Shown: piece after piece, positions 8,510-17,254 of the stretch
Position numbering within the stretch: position 1 is the first letter of the stretch
How the letters are laid out: the number at the start of each line of letters is the position of its first letter
Source of the DNA: an uncultured Rhizobiaceae group bacterium
GTDB taxonomy: Bacteria > Pseudomonadota > Alphaproteobacteria > Rhizobiales > Rhizobiaceae
DNA length: 64,000 nucleotides
NCBI GenBank assembly: GCA_947501445.1
Contig: CANMVS010000004.1
Span: forward strand, 1 to 64,000
Direction: 5' to 3'
Made by a program: the position numbers and the translations under genes
The notes under the pieces: generated by a model
Seen by the model: only the letters and a program-made list of their open reading frames with translations
Database searches by the model: none
What the model was told of the DNA's origin: nothing

Positions 8510-8758
8510 CTACAGCCAGTGACATCTTGTGGTATAGATCTGGCCCTTGGAATTACGGTATTGGCAATTGCCATTTCCAGCTGTGGCAAGATAAGTACCA
8601 AATCCACCAATCAATGCGCCAACAACAGCGCCACCGGCACTACCTGTGGCCACTGCGCCAACGGCGGCGCCTACACCCGCGCCTGACGCGGTCTTTTCTG
8701 CCGTTGTACATGCCGACAAAGATGCGGCCGCTACCAGTACAATTACTAAAGCCCTCAT
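8510..8758 (-). CDS. Small glycine-zipper lipoprotein
   Basis: An 82-residue precursor with a lipoprotein signal: Met-Arg, hydrophobic residues 3-14, lipobox Leu-Ser-Ala-Cys with Cys at about 17. The mature part begins Thr-Thr-Ala-Glu-Lys and is a glycine/alanine-rich zipper (alternating Gly-Ala-Val), as in small OsmB/17 kDa antigen-like outer-membrane lipoproteins. The last ~20 residues contain two Cys (Asn-Cys-Gln-Tyr and Arg-Cys-His-Trp) that could pair. The frame is open to 8842, but the upstream residues are charged and would mask the signal, so ATG 8758 is chosen. Confidence 0.7.
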   Translation of the reverse strand: MRALVIVLVAAASLSACTTAEKTASGAGVGAAVGAVATGSAGGAVVGALIGGFGTYLATAGNGNCQYRNSKGQIYTTRCHWL

Positions 8759-9136
8759 CAATTCACTCCTGTTTTGGCCGTCCCGTATACACCCAGTGTT
8801 ACCACGAACAGCGTGTCTTAATATTATGCGACATGTCTCCAACCCCGCGAAAGCATGCTGGGCGCAGTATCGAAACTCCGGTTGATCAGGTCAAGCCATG
8901 ATGGTGTCAGAAAGTGCCATGCCACCAAAAGAGGTGCACGATTGTTGCATAATCACCCGTTCCGAGCGCGTGATTGGTGTTGGTCGCAACAAGACTGCAT
9001 TAGCCAATCCGCCGTTTTGGAGACTCTTTTTCGACGCAGGCTATCAGCGAACCGGATGGAAAAGATCAGCAATCATCATTATAATCAACGGACATTCATT
9101 CGTATGTTGCCGACAGTTCAAACACTCGAGGCCGCA
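8759..9136. other. Divergent intergenic region
   Basis: About 380 bp between the lipoprotein and monooxygenase genes, so it must carry two outward promoters. An inverted repeat AATCAC (8951-8956) / GTGATT (8970-8975) with a 13-nt spacer could be an operator. The monooxygenase frame is open through most of the region, but the encoded residues do not look like a protein N-terminus. Confidence 0.4.
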
Positions 9137-10243
9137 ATGGATCTTTCGTTTTTCACCATGCCAATTCATCCGGTTGGCAAATCGATTTCCAAATGTATGC
9201 GCGAGGATCGCGATGCCTTCATTCTGGCAGACGAGCTGGGGTTTCGTGAGGGCTATTGCGGCGAACATACGACCGACCTGGCCGAAATCATCACCTCCAC
9301 CGTCGCCTTCATGGCAAGCCTTGCCTATAATACGAAGACCATTCGTCTGGGCACCGGCACAGTTAATCTGCCCAACTCCCACCCGGCCCGGGTTGCTGCA
9401 GAAGTGGCGATGCTTGATCACATGCTTGAAGGGCGCTTCATCTTCGGAATATCACCGGGTGGGCTGATGTCCGATGCGGAAGTCTTTGGCAATCTGGACC
9501 GGGACCGTAACGCCATGTTCGTGGAATGTATCGATATGGTCCTGGATATCTGGAAGGGACAGGCACCCTATAACCTCAAGGGTGATTTTTACGAGGTAAC
9601 CACGGCCAAAACGATGATGCCCGAGATTGGTCAGGGAACCATTATCAGCCCCTATCAAACTCCGCATCCGCCGATAGTCGGAACCGTGGTGGCACCGTTT
9701 TCAAAGGGTGTCACAGCGATGGCTGCCAGAGGGTGGGAACCACTTTCAGCCAATTTTCTACTGCCCAGATGGGTCAAAACCCACTGGCCGAACTATGTTG
9801 AGGGCTGCGAGCAGGGCGGGCGTACTGCCAGCCCGGCAAACTGGCGCATCGCAAAAAATATCTGCGTTCATGACGATGCAGCGACGGCACGGCGCTATGC
9901 CCGTGATCCGGGCAGCCCCTATGTCCTCTACTACAGTCAGTTATTGACCAAGCTCAAGAATGGCGGGCGGGCCAATCTCTTCAAGGAAGATCAAAATATG
10001 CCTGATGATGATGTGACACTCGACTATGTCATGGACCGTCTTGTCATCCATGGAGAACCGGACAGCGTTGCTGATCAGATTTTGGCTTTTCGCGAAGAGG
10101 TTGGCGATTTTGGACAGCTGGTCTACGCCGGCCATGACTGGAGCGACATTGAGTTGAGCAGAAAATCGATGATCCTGATGGCCGAAAAAGTCATGCCAAA
10201 GGTCAATGATGCCATAGCAGCCAAGACTGCTGCAGCACAATGA
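9137..10243 (+). CDS. LLM-class flavin-dependent monooxygenase
   Basis: A bacterial-luciferase-like TIM-barrel enzyme (368 residues) that would use reduced flavin and O2. Visible family features are the Gly-Glu-His-Thr-Thr motif near residue 45, an Ile-Arg-Leu-Gly-Thr-Gly-Thr strand, the His-Pro-Ala-Arg-Val-Ala-Glu helix and Gly-Arg-Phe-Ile-Phe-Gly-Ile-Ser-Pro-Gly-Gly. The ATG at 9137 has a CGAGG ribosome-binding site 5-6 nt upstream; the frame is open to 8855 but the start of the conserved sequence fits 9137. It overlaps the next gene (alpha/beta hydrolase) by ATGA, so the two are translationally coupled. A monooxygenase/lactonase pair acting on a cyclic ketone is a reasonable but unproven reading. 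Confidence 0.85.
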   Translation: MDLSFFTMPIHPVGKSISKCMREDRDAFILADELGFREGYCGEHTTDLAEIITSTVAFMASLAYNTKTIRLGTGTVNLPNSHPARVAAEVAMLDHMLEGRFIFGISPGGLMSDAEVFGNLDRDRNAMFVECIDMVLDIWKGQAPYNLKGDFYEVTTAKTMMPEIGQGTIISPYQTPHPPIVGTVVAPFSKGVTAMAARGWEPLSANFLLPRWVKTHWPNYVEGCEQGGRTASPANWRIAKNICVHDDAATARRYARDPGSPYVLYYSQLLTKLKNGGRANLFKEDQNMPDDDVTLDYVMDRLVIHGEPDSVADQILAFREEVGDFGQLVYAGHDWSDIELSRKSMILMAEKVMPKVNDAIAAKTAAAQ

Positions 10244-11064
10244 GCGACATAATCCATATGGATATGGGGTCTGTTCAGCTGGCCTACACAATTGACGGGC
10301 CGCAGCATGCGCCGTGGCTGGTCCTGTCAAATTCACTGGCAACACATAGGGATATGTGGGACCTGCAAATGGCGGACCTCACAAAAACCCACCGGGTGCT
10401 GCGCTATGATACGCGTGGCCACGGGCAAAGCAGCGCACCACCGGCACCCTATACATTTGACCTGCTCGCCGGCGATGTTCTGGGGCTTATGGATGGGTTG
10501 GACATCGGTTCTGCCGACTTTGTCGGGTTGTCACTGGGCGGCATGACCGGGCTGGCGCTGGCGCTCAAACATCCTGACCGGATCAAAAGTCTTGCCTGCT
10601 GTGATGCCCGCGCCGATGCGCCGGAAATCTACCAGCAGATCTGGCCTGCCAATATAGCCAAAGCCCAAAAGGACGGCATGGAGGCGGTCGCCTCACCAAC
10701 GCTGGAGCGCTGGTTCACCGGGGCTTACCGTGATGACCCGCTAAACGCGGAACACCTGAAGCGTGTACGCGACATGATTGTGACAACTGCGGTTGACGGT
10801 TATGTGGGCGCTGCAGCCTGCCTGTTGAACCTTGACATGCTTGAAGACCTTGGCACCATCACAGTCCCGACCATCTACATAGGCGGCACACACGACCCGG
10901 CCGCACCTGCCGATGTCATGCGTCATATGGCCGAAGTGACCAAGGGTGCGCGCTTTGAGGAAATTGCTGACGCCGCACATTTGTCCAATATTGAAAACCC
11001 GGCCGCTTTCAACCGCGTGCTGACAAGATGGCTGGGCGAGCGAACCCTGGTCGCATCTCAATAG
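10240..11064 (+). CDS. Alpha/beta hydrolase, 3-oxoadipate enol-lactonase-like
   Basis: A 274-residue cytoplasmic alpha/beta hydrolase. The nucleophile elbow Gly-Leu-Ser98-Leu-Gly-Gly is intact, an acid (Thr-His-Asp-Pro) follows near residue 215 and the catalytic His is in Asp-Ala-Ala-His-Leu-Ser near 245. Tyr-Asp-Thr-Arg-Gly-His-Gly before the elbow is typical of the PcaD/haloperoxidase branch. It overlaps the monooxygenase by 4 bp, so it probably opens the lactone or ester that enzyme makes. No other aromatic-pathway gene is near, so true PcaD function is unlikely. Confidence 0.8.
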   Translation: MSDIIHMDMGSVQLAYTIDGPQHAPWLVLSNSLATHRDMWDLQMADLTKTHRVLRYDTRGHGQSSAPPAPYTFDLLAGDVLGLMDGLDIGSADFVGLSLGGMTGLALALKHPDRIKSLACCDARADAPEIYQQIWPANIAKAQKDGMEAVASPTLERWFTGAYRDDPLNAEHLKRVRDMIVTTAVDGYVGAAACLLNLDMLEDLGTITVPTIYIGGTHDPAAPADVMRHMAEVTKGARFEEIADAAHLSNIENPAAFNRVLTRWLGERTLVASQ

Positions 11065-11137
11065 GAAAGTCTGGTTGTGGGCGCTGGAATTTACGACTAT
11101 TTTTGCATTTACCAACCGGATTGAAGTGGAATGCAGA

Positions 11138-11755
11138 ATGGATTTTAACACGGCGCTGGCGCTGACGGGTGCAACCGCGATACTGGTGACAATACCCGGT
11201 CCGAATGTAGCCCTATTTATTGCCAATACCATTGCATACGGAGCGCGTTTTGGTGTTGCCACGGTTCTGGGAACAACCCTGGGTGTGGCACTGCAGCTGC
11301 TCATTGTCGTTTTGGGCCTTGCCGCACTGCTTGAGTTTGCGTCATCCGCCTTTGGCTGGTTGAAATGGGCGGGCGTAGTCTATCTGATCTATCTGGGAAT
11401 TGTTTCGTGGCGCCAGGGTGTCGATACCATCGAAGCGCCTGTCGCGCGCTGCAAACCCATGCGCGTGCTGTTTCAACAGGGCCTGCTGTTGGCCATGATC
11501 AACCCGAAGACGCTGCTTTTCACTGCTGCCTTTCTTCCCCAATTCGTCAATACTCAGGCAGCCGGACCCTTTTCGCTGATGGTACCGGCGATCATCTATC
11601 TGAGTGTTGTCCTGCTGGGCGATCTATGCTGGGTGGCTTGTGCGCAGATCGCCAGACCGGCAATCATGAAACTCGGGCGGTTGCGCCACAGGCTGACCGG
11701 ATGCCTGTTTATCGGCTCAGGTGTTGGTCTTGCTCTTGCACGCGTTGACCGCTAG
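11138..11755 (+). CDS. LysE/RhtB-family amino-acid exporter
   Basis: A 205-residue inner-membrane protein with about six transmembrane segments and the family hallmark Pro-Gly-Pro-Asn at the end of the first helix (about 19-22), plus a Gln-Gly-Leu-Leu-Leu-Ala-Met-Ile-Asn-Pro-Lys motif in the middle. LysE/RhtB proteins export amino acids by proton antiport; the substrate cannot be told. ATG 11138 gives the normal N-terminus; upstream residues in frame are not family-like. It follows the hydrolase by about 73 bp and lies tail-to-tail with the Lrp-type regulator. Confidence 0.85.
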   Translation: MDFNTALALTGATAILVTIPGPNVALFIANTIAYGARFGVATVLGTTLGVALQLLIVVLGLAALLEFASSAFGWLKWAGVVYLIYLGIVSWRQGVDTIEAPVARCKPMRVLFQQGLLLAMINPKTLLFTAAFLPQFVNTQAAGPFSLMVPAIIYLSVVLLGDLCWVACAQIARPAIMKLGRLRHRLTGCLFIGSGVGLALARVDR

Positions 11756-11763
11756 GGCCTGCA

Positions 11764-12225
11764 TCACGCCCGCTCATCCTTTGGCGATGCCATGACAATA
11801 TAGGATGTGATGGCGTTCACCTGCGGCAGCGTGCCCAACACCTCGGTGTGAAAATGTTTGTAGGCTGCAAGATCCGACACTTCCACACGCAGCATATACT
11901 CGACCGAACCGGTTGTATTGTGGCATTCGCGTACCGCAGGTGAGAGCGAGATCGAGCGCTCAAATGCTTCCTGTGATGCCTTGGAATGATCAGACAGGCC
12001 AACGGTGACATAGGCAGCAAAGCCGGCGCCCATTGCCTCGCGATCCAGAACAGCGCGATAGCCCTTTATGACACCGCTCTTTTCCAATTCCTGAACCCGG
12101 CGCAGGCAGGTTGAAGGTGACATGCCGACACGCTCTGCCAATTCTGCATTGCTGATGCGACCATCGCGCTTCAATTCCTGCAATATCCTGTCACTTTTTC
12201 GATTATCCATACTCATAGTCTTCAT
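11764..12225 (-). CDS. Lrp/AsnC-family transcriptional regulator
   Basis: A 153-residue regulator: N-terminal HTH (about 8-50, Asn-Ala-Glu-Leu-Ala-Glu-Arg-Val-Gly-Met-Ser-Pro-Ser-Thr) and C-terminal RAM ligand-binding domain with the Gly-Ser-Val-Glu-Tyr-Met-Leu-Arg-Val strand. It is divergent from the LysE exporter at 12289, a common arrangement in which the regulator senses an amino acid and controls its export. The ATG at 12225 is preferred to TTG 12237 because a GGGG lies 8 nt upstream. Confidence 0.9.
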   Translation of the reverse strand: MKTMSMDNRKSDRILQELKRDGRISNAELAERVGMSPSTCLRRVQELEKSGVIKGYRAVLDREAMGAGFAAYVTVGLSDHSKASQEAFERSISLSPAVRECHNTTGSVEYMLRVEVSDLAAYKHFHTEVLGTLPQVNAITSYIVMASPKDERA

Positions 12226-12260
12226 GATTAACCCCAAACTGATCCATTTCGCAACAATAT

Positions 12261-12275
12261 GCCATGATAAATGGC
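12261..12275. promoter_or_regulatory. Candidate Lrp/AsnC operator
   Basis: GCCAT-gataa-ATGGC, a perfect 5-bp inverted repeat with AT-rich centre, lies between the divergent regulator and LysE genes, 14 bp before the LysE ATG. Length and position fit an AsnC-type dimer site that would repress or activate the exporter and autoregulate the regulator. Confidence 0.45.
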
Positions 12276-12288
12276 CTAATCTTGCGCC

Positions 12289-12885
12289 ATGACCATCGAA
12301 TTATTAATCGCCTTTGCAACGTTTTGTTTTGTCTCCTCGGCCACCCCGGGGCCAAATAACCTCATGCTGATGACATCAGGTGCCAATTTTGGTGTACGCA
12401 GAACCGTTCCCCATTGGCTGGGTATTGGTGCCGGTTTTACCACAATGATTGTGCTGGTCGGCCTTGGCCTCATCCGTGTCTTCGATGCCTATCCGATAAC
12501 CTATGTAATCCTCAAGGTTCTTTGTGTGGTGTTTCTGCTTTATCTTGCCTGGAAAATTGCCAATGCCAGCGCACCGAACAAGGCGAGTGCCAGTGGCACA
12601 CCGATGACATTCTTGCAGGCTGCAGCCTTTCAATGGGTCAACCCGAAAGCCTGGGCCATGGCGCTGACGGCGGTTACAGTTTATACGCCATCACAAAATT
12701 TTTCCGCCGTTATGACAAGTGCCCTGATCTTCGGCCTCATCAACCTGCCTTCATGCAGCCTGTGGATTTTTATCGGACGGCAGATCAGACGATTGCTGAC
12801 CAATGCCTTGCGTCTGCGTGTGTTCAATATAAGCATGTCTTTGCTGCTTTTGATGTCGCTCTACCCGCTTTTGTTACTATCCTGA
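12289..12885 (+). CDS. LysE/RhtB-family amino-acid exporter, regulator-linked
   Basis: A 198-residue LysE-family protein with the Ala-Thr-Pro-Gly-Pro-Asn-Asn motif (about 18-24), a Gln-Trp-Val-Asn-Pro-Lys-Ala-Trp motif near 115 and about six membrane helices. It is divergent from the Lrp/AsnC regulator with the palindrome between, so it is the probable regulatory target. It is clearly different in sequence from the LysE protein at 11138, so the two are not a recent duplication. Confidence 0.85.
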   Translation: MTIELLIAFATFCFVSSATPGPNNLMLMTSGANFGVRRTVPHWLGIGAGFTTMIVLVGLGLIRVFDAYPITYVILKVLCVVFLLYLAWKIANASAPNKASASGTPMTFLQAAAFQWVNPKAWAMALTAVTVYTPSQNFSAVMTSALIFGLINLPSCSLWIFIGRQIRRLLTNALRLRVFNISMSLLLLMSLYPLLLLS

Positions 12886-13099
12886 CGATTGATGGATTCA
12901 TCTTGAGAGCCGCTGTTCATTCCATAGATTTTTCGAATGAGTTGCAGACTTAATTCGATTGGAGATCAGAAAAAATTTCGACTTAGGATGGCGCACTCAA
13001 AACGGCAACCATCGCGAAATTCTTTCCAATCAGCACGGTGTGTATATAGCGTGGACATGGCGGCCAGGTTTGGTGGTTGATCCAAGGTAAGGAAGCCTA

Positions 13100-14212
13100 A
13101 TGTCCGACGGTCTGAACATGTCCCGCCGAATACGCCGAACCCCCTATACGGACCGGGTCGAAAAATGCGGCGTGCGCGTATTTTCCGTTGTCAATCACAT
13201 GCTGCTGCCAAAGGCGTTCCAATCGAGCGTTGAAGAAGACTATTGGCACCTGCGCAAGCACGTGCAGCTCTGGGATGTTTCCTGCCAGCGACAGGTGCAA
13301 ATTACCGGGCCGGATGCGGAACGTCTGGTGCAATGGATGACACCGCGCAGCATCAGGCGGGCGAAAGTCGGAGACTGCATGTATGTTCCCATCGTCGATC
13401 ACAATGGCGGTCTGGTAAATGACCCGGTATTACTGAAGATCGCTGCAGACCGGTTTTGGCTTTCGATTGCAGACAGCGACGTCCTTTTATATGCGACCGG
13501 TCTGGCAATCGGTGCCGGTCTGGATGTTCAGATCGATGAACCGGATGTATCGCCCCTTGCCGTACAGGGGCCCAAGGCAGAGGACCTGCTGGTCTCGCTG
13601 TTTGGGGAAGATATTCGCACCGTCGGTTTTTTCAAATACAAGCGTTTCGAATTTCAAGGCACGCAGCAGATAATCGCCCGATCCGGTTACTCCCGGCAGG
13701 GCGGTTTTGAGATCTACCTCGACGATACCGCCCTGGGGCATGATCTTTGGGATAGGGTCTGGGAAGCCGGTCAGGCCTACAATATTGCACCGGGCTACCC
13801 CAATCTGATTGAACGCGTTGAGGGCGGCCTGTTTTCCTATGGAAACGAGATGACGCGCGCCAACAACCCCTTGGAACTGGGATTTGGAAAATTCTGCAAA
13901 CTGGATGGATCAATTGATTTTGTCGGGCGCAAGGCGCTGCAGGAAATAGCCGCCCGGGGCGTTTCGCGTGAAATCCGCGGTGTTGTTTTTTCCGGTGATT
14001 CGGTGCCACCCTGTTCGAAACCATGGCCTGTCATGGTTGGAGACCGTCAGGTCGGAGACATTACCAGTGGAACCTGGTCGCCACGATTGAAAGCCAATAT
14101 CGGCCTGTCGATGATTGATCGCGCATTCTGGACCATTGGGCAGGGCGTTGAAGTGCAAACGCCGGACGGAAATTTGCATACCGGCAAGATTGTTGAGCTT
14201 CCGATGACCTGA
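13100..14212 (+). CDS. dmdA: DMSP demethylase (DmdA-type, GcvT fold)
   Basis: DmdA moves a methyl group from dimethylsulfoniopropionate to tetrahydrofolate, giving 3-methylmercaptopropionate, the first step of DMSP demethylation in marine bacteria. The 370-residue protein has the GcvT fold and several stretches I associate with DmdA rather than glycine cleavage T-protein: Arg-Arg-Thr-Pro-Tyr near the start, Trp-Asp-Val-Ser-Cys-Gln-Arg-Gln-Val, Glu-Pro-Asp-Val-Ser-Pro-Leu-Ala-Val-Gln-Gly-Pro, Ala-Arg-Ser-Gly-Tyr-Ser-Arg-Gln-Gly-Gly-Phe-Glu-Ile-Tyr and Pro-Asn-Leu-Ile-Glu-Arg-Val-Glu. A ribosome-binding site AAGGAAG precedes the ATG. No dmdB/C/D or acuI neighbour is present, so a related DmdA-clade activity remains possible. 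Confidence 0.75.
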   Translation: MSDGLNMSRRIRRTPYTDRVEKCGVRVFSVVNHMLLPKAFQSSVEEDYWHLRKHVQLWDVSCQRQVQITGPDAERLVQWMTPRSIRRAKVGDCMYVPIVDHNGGLVNDPVLLKIAADRFWLSIADSDVLLYATGLAIGAGLDVQIDEPDVSPLAVQGPKAEDLLVSLFGEDIRTVGFFKYKRFEFQGTQQIIARSGYSRQGGFEIYLDDTALGHDLWDRVWEAGQAYNIAPGYPNLIERVEGGLFSYGNEMTRANNPLELGFGKFCKLDGSIDFVGRKALQEIAARGVSREIRGVVFSGDSVPPCSKPWPVMVGDRQVGDITSGTWSPRLKANIGLSMIDRAFWTIGQGVEVQTPDGNLHTGKIVELPMT

Positions 14213-14247
14213 TGCTGGCTTGCAGCCCATGGTCAGACTTGCCGATC

Positions 14248-15201
14248 TCACCGGCGCAACACCAACAGGCCAGCGCCCATGATGAGTATTATTCCCAGCG
14301 CGGTTGTTGCGGTTGGAACTGTTGAAAAAATCAGCAGGTCCCACAGGGCGGCGAAAACCAGGTAGCTGTAGTCAAAGGTCGCAATAAGCGATGACGGTGC
14401 AGACTGATAGGCCCCGGCCAGACCCATACCGATGACAACCACAAATACCGCCAATAGTGCCAATACCAGCCACTGCAATGGACCCAGTGTTGTCCATCCG
14501 TCAAACAGATAGGGAAACGCACTGGCAAGACCCCCGACCGGTTGCCAGATCAACAGGCAAAGGCTCAGCACAACGCCAGCCAAAAGCATCATCAGGTTCA
14601 GCGACAACGACATCTCCGGCAATGGCACGTGCTGGCATCTGGTACGGGTCACTATATTGGCCAGCGCGTAGGAGAAGCCACCAAACAAAGGCAGCATCGC
14701 CCAAAGAGAAAATGCGTCTGTTCCCGGCTGCAGAATAACGAGAACACCGAGGAAACCTATTGCGATCGCAACCCATCCACGCGCACCCACCGGTTCCCCG
14801 ACGACAAAGGCTGAAAGCAGGGTGACAAAAATGGGTGCGGTGTAAATACCGGTGGCAACGGTCGACAGGTTCAAAAACGGCATCGCGGCATAAAATGCCA
14901 TAAACATCACTGTCATCAGCAATGAGCGGACCAATGGCCATTTGCGCAAGGCACCGATCAGAATATTGCGTTTCGGGCGCAGGACCAAAGCCAACAGAAA
15001 AAACAGCGGCAGCGCAAGCAGGCCGCGCAGGGTGAAAATTTGCCAAAGAGACATATCTGCACTGAAAAGCTTGAAGAGCGCATCCTGAACCGACATGCCG
15101 AAAACAGCCGCAATAATCAGCGTAACACCAAATGCCACCCGTTGAGGCCTTGCTTGTGCGGCGGCTGCATCCATTTTCTGATCCCCAACAAATGCCCTCA
15201 T
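14248..15201 (-). CDS. EamA/DMT-family transporter
   Basis: A 317-residue protein with ten predicted membrane helices formed by two EamA repeats (about 25-160 and 170-310), the drug/metabolite transporter layout. These proteins export metabolites or amino acids; the substrate is unknown. It is divergent from the LysR gene at 15284, which probably controls it, and convergent with dmdA. An alternative ATG at 15174 has a better GGGGA ribosome-binding site and would remove nine polar residues. Confidence 0.85.
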   Translation of the reverse strand: MRAFVGDQKMDAAAAQARPQRVAFGVTLIIAAVFGMSVQDALFKLFSADMSLWQIFTLRGLLALPLFFLLALVLRPKRNILIGALRKWPLVRSLLMTVMFMAFYAAMPFLNLSTVATGIYTAPIFVTLLSAFVVGEPVGARGWVAIAIGFLGVLVILQPGTDAFSLWAMLPLFGGFSYALANIVTRTRCQHVPLPEMSLSLNLMMLLAGVVLSLCLLIWQPVGGLASAFPYLFDGWTTLGPLQWLVLALLAVFVVVIGMGLAGAYQSAPSSLIATFDYSYLVFAALWDLLIFSTVPTATTALGIILIMGAGLLVLRR

Positions 15202-15271
15202 CTGCCCGTCGATCCGTTATACCGGCTGTCCATAATTTGAATAGGCATTGAATTTTCATGTAATTGATGAA

Positions 15272-15285
15272 ATTATTCGAATAAT
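15272..15285. promoter_or_regulatory. Palindrome overlapping the LysR start codon
   Basis: ATTATTCGAATAAT is a perfect 14-bp palindrome whose last two bases are the first two of the LysR ATG (15284). A bound regulator here would block translation start or transcription, fitting autoregulation; a related TTTGAATA half-site lies about 35 bp upstream, towards the EamA promoter. Confidence 0.45.
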
Positions 15286-16192
15286 GATACGTCCACCCAT
15301 CCACGGCATTGAGGTGTTTTTAGCCATTGTTCGGGAAGGCTCGCTTCGCGCGGCGGCCAAATCGCTTGGTGTTGGCGCACCGGCGGTCAGCCACCAGTTG
15401 AAAGCGCTGGAAGAGAACATGGGTGTCGACCTGCTGTTTCGCACCACCCGCAGCATTGAACTTACCGAAGCAGGCCAGGTATTGCTTGACTCTGCGGCAC
15501 CTGCCTATCGCGACATCATTTATGCTGTCAAAAAAACCCGGGAACTCAGCAAATCCACCAAGGGTACATTGCGACTGACACTACCACGCAGCGCCTATAC
15601 AACCGTTGTCGCGCCGGTTCTTGAGAGATTTCAATCCGCTTATCCTGACATCACGCTCGACATTTCACTGCATGAAGGCCTGGTGGATATTGTCCGGGAA
15701 GGGTTTCATGCCGGCATTCGCCTGGGTGATCTGTTGGCACCAAACATGATTGCCGTGCGTCTGACAGAACCTTTAATCCCGGCATTTTCCGCCGCACCTT
15801 CCTATCTGGCAAAACACGGGCGGCCAAATCATCCGCGCGATCTGCTGAACCACAAATGCATCCGCTATAAACGCACAACAGCCAATAGGGTCGCCGAATG
15901 GCATTTCACCGAAGATGGACATGCAAAGACAATCGATCCACCGTCAAGACTGATCTTTGATACGATACAAGGTGTCGTGGAAGCGGCTATCGACGGCCAT
16001 GGCATTGGCTGGTCGATGCGATCCACTGTTGAAGAACCTTTGCGAGCGGGCGCATTGGAATCGGTTCTGGATATGTACGGTAAAGAACTCCCGCCATTTT
16101 ATCTTTACTATCCCGAGCAAAATCGCCGTGTTGAATGTTTACGCCTGTTTATCGATTGCCTGGTGGCGAAACGCAATGAACGGGCAAACTGA
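15284..16192 (+). CDS. LysR-family regulator, probably of the EamA exporter
   Basis: A 302-residue LysR protein: N-terminal HTH (about 8-65, Ser-Leu-Arg-Ala-Ala-Ala-Lys-Ser-Leu-Gly-Val-Gly-Ala-Pro-Ala-Val-Ser) and a periplasmic-binding-like effector domain (about 90-295) with Gly-Ile-Arg-Leu-Gly-Asp, a motif of the GcvA/CrgA-like subgroup. ATG 15284 gives the usual N-terminus; the frame is open to a TTG at 15248. It is divergent from the transporter at 14248-15201. Confidence 0.85.
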   Translation: MIRPPIHGIEVFLAIVREGSLRAAAKSLGVGAPAVSHQLKALEENMGVDLLFRTTRSIELTEAGQVLLDSAAPAYRDIIYAVKKTRELSKSTKGTLRLTLPRSAYTTVVAPVLERFQSAYPDITLDISLHEGLVDIVREGFHAGIRLGDLLAPNMIAVRLTEPLIPAFSAAPSYLAKHGRPNHPRDLLNHKCIRYKRTTANRVAEWHFTEDGHAKTIDPPSRLIFDTIQGVVEAAIDGHGIGWSMRSTVEEPLRAGALESVLDMYGKELPPFYLYYPEQNRRVECLRLFIDCLVAKRNERAN

Positions 16193-16231
16193 TCTCCTAC
16201 GAACCGGAGCGTACCCGAATGTTCATATCAT

Positions 16232-17197
16232 TCAGGATTGGCGTCCAGCCAGGACACACAAAAGCTCAAACATGATGGACACGCCGACCCATGCGGTTCC
16301 ACCTGTTGGATCAAAAGGCGGAGAGACCTCAACCAGATCGGCGCCAACGAGGTTCAATCCGTCCAACTGACGCACCATTTTCTGGGCTTCAAATGTGGTG
16401 AAACCACCTATTTCAGGAGTGCCTGTCCCGGGGGCATAGGCGGGGTCAATACTGTCGATATCAAAGGTCACATATGTCGGCCCCTGCCCGACAATTGCGC
16501 GCGCCTCATGCATAATGGCATCAATACCGGTCTCGTAAACCTCTTCGATCGGAATAATCCGGATACCCTGCTGGCGACCCCAGATGAGATCTGAGTCATC
16601 ATAGGTTGTTCCGCGGATGCCGATTTGCACGACGCGTTTCGGATCCAGCAGTCCTTCCTCGATGGCGCGGCGAAACGGCGTGCCATGGGTAAATTTGCAG
16701 CCGTCAAAATAGCTATCAAAGAGATCCGTATGGGCATCGAAATGTATCATGCCCAAAGGCCCGCCTTGGGCAAGGCCTCGCAGAACCGGCAGCGAAATCA
16801 TATGATCGCCACCAGCGGTCAGCGGCGTAACACCTGCATTGTGAAGCGCTTTATAATAGTCTGTCACCCGCGCCAGCGTGTCCATTGTGTCCGCCGGGTT
16901 CACCGGGCAATCGCCAAGATCGGCGCAGTTACGCAATTCAAAGGGCATCATGCCTGACACCGGATGACGGGCCCGGATCATGGTTGAATAGTCACGCAAT
17001 TGGCGCGGACCGTGACGCGCACCAGGCCGGTTGGTGGTCCCTCCATCCCAGGGGACACCAATAATGCCGATATCCACCTGTGAGATATGCGCATCCTCCA
17101 GTGCCACATGCGGCAAACGCATGAAAGTGGGTATGCCCGCGAAACGGGGAACCTGCATTCCCGAGACAGGCTGAAAAGATAGTGTTTTGCTGTTCAT
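16232..17197 (-). CDS. Agmatinase/guanidinobutyrase-type ureohydrolase
   Basis: A 321-residue member of the arginase/agmatinase family, which hydrolyses a guanidino group to urea and an amine using two Mn ions. The metal ligands are visible: Gly-Gly-Asp-His132, Asp154-Ala-His156-Thr-Asp158 and Asp246-Ile-Asp248. The Phe-Asp-Ser-Tyr-Phe...Thr-His-Gly-Thr-Pro-Phe-Arg-Arg stretch resembles guanidinobutyrases as much as SpeB, so agmatine, 4-guanidinobutyrate or a similar compound could be the substrate. It lies downstream of an ABC importer on the same strand, which suggests that the imported solute is a guanidino compound or arginine derivative. Confidence 0.85.
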   Translation of the reverse strand: MNSKTLSFQPVSGMQVPRFAGIPTFMRLPHVALEDAHISQVDIGIIGVPWDGGTTNRPGARHGPRQLRDYSTMIRARHPVSGMMPFELRNCADLGDCPVNPADTMDTLARVTDYYKALHNAGVTPLTAGGDHMISLPVLRGLAQGGPLGMIHFDAHTDLFDSYFDGCKFTHGTPFRRAIEEGLLDPKRVVQIGIRGTTYDDSDLIWGRQQGIRIIPIEEVYETGIDAIMHEARAIVGQGPTYVTFDIDSIDPAYAPGTGTPEIGGFTTFEAQKMVRQLDGLNLVGADLVEVSPPFDPTGGTAWVGVSIMFELLCVLAGRQS

Positions 17198-17254
17198 CTT
17201 GTAACCGTATTGTGGGTTGGATTTTATGGTTGTGTGCAGCTGTAAACCGGTGCT

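Noticed and set aside
14501-15304. 267-codon minus-strand frame
   Set aside because: Overlaps the EamA transporter in another frame; Cys/Arg-rich and without family features.
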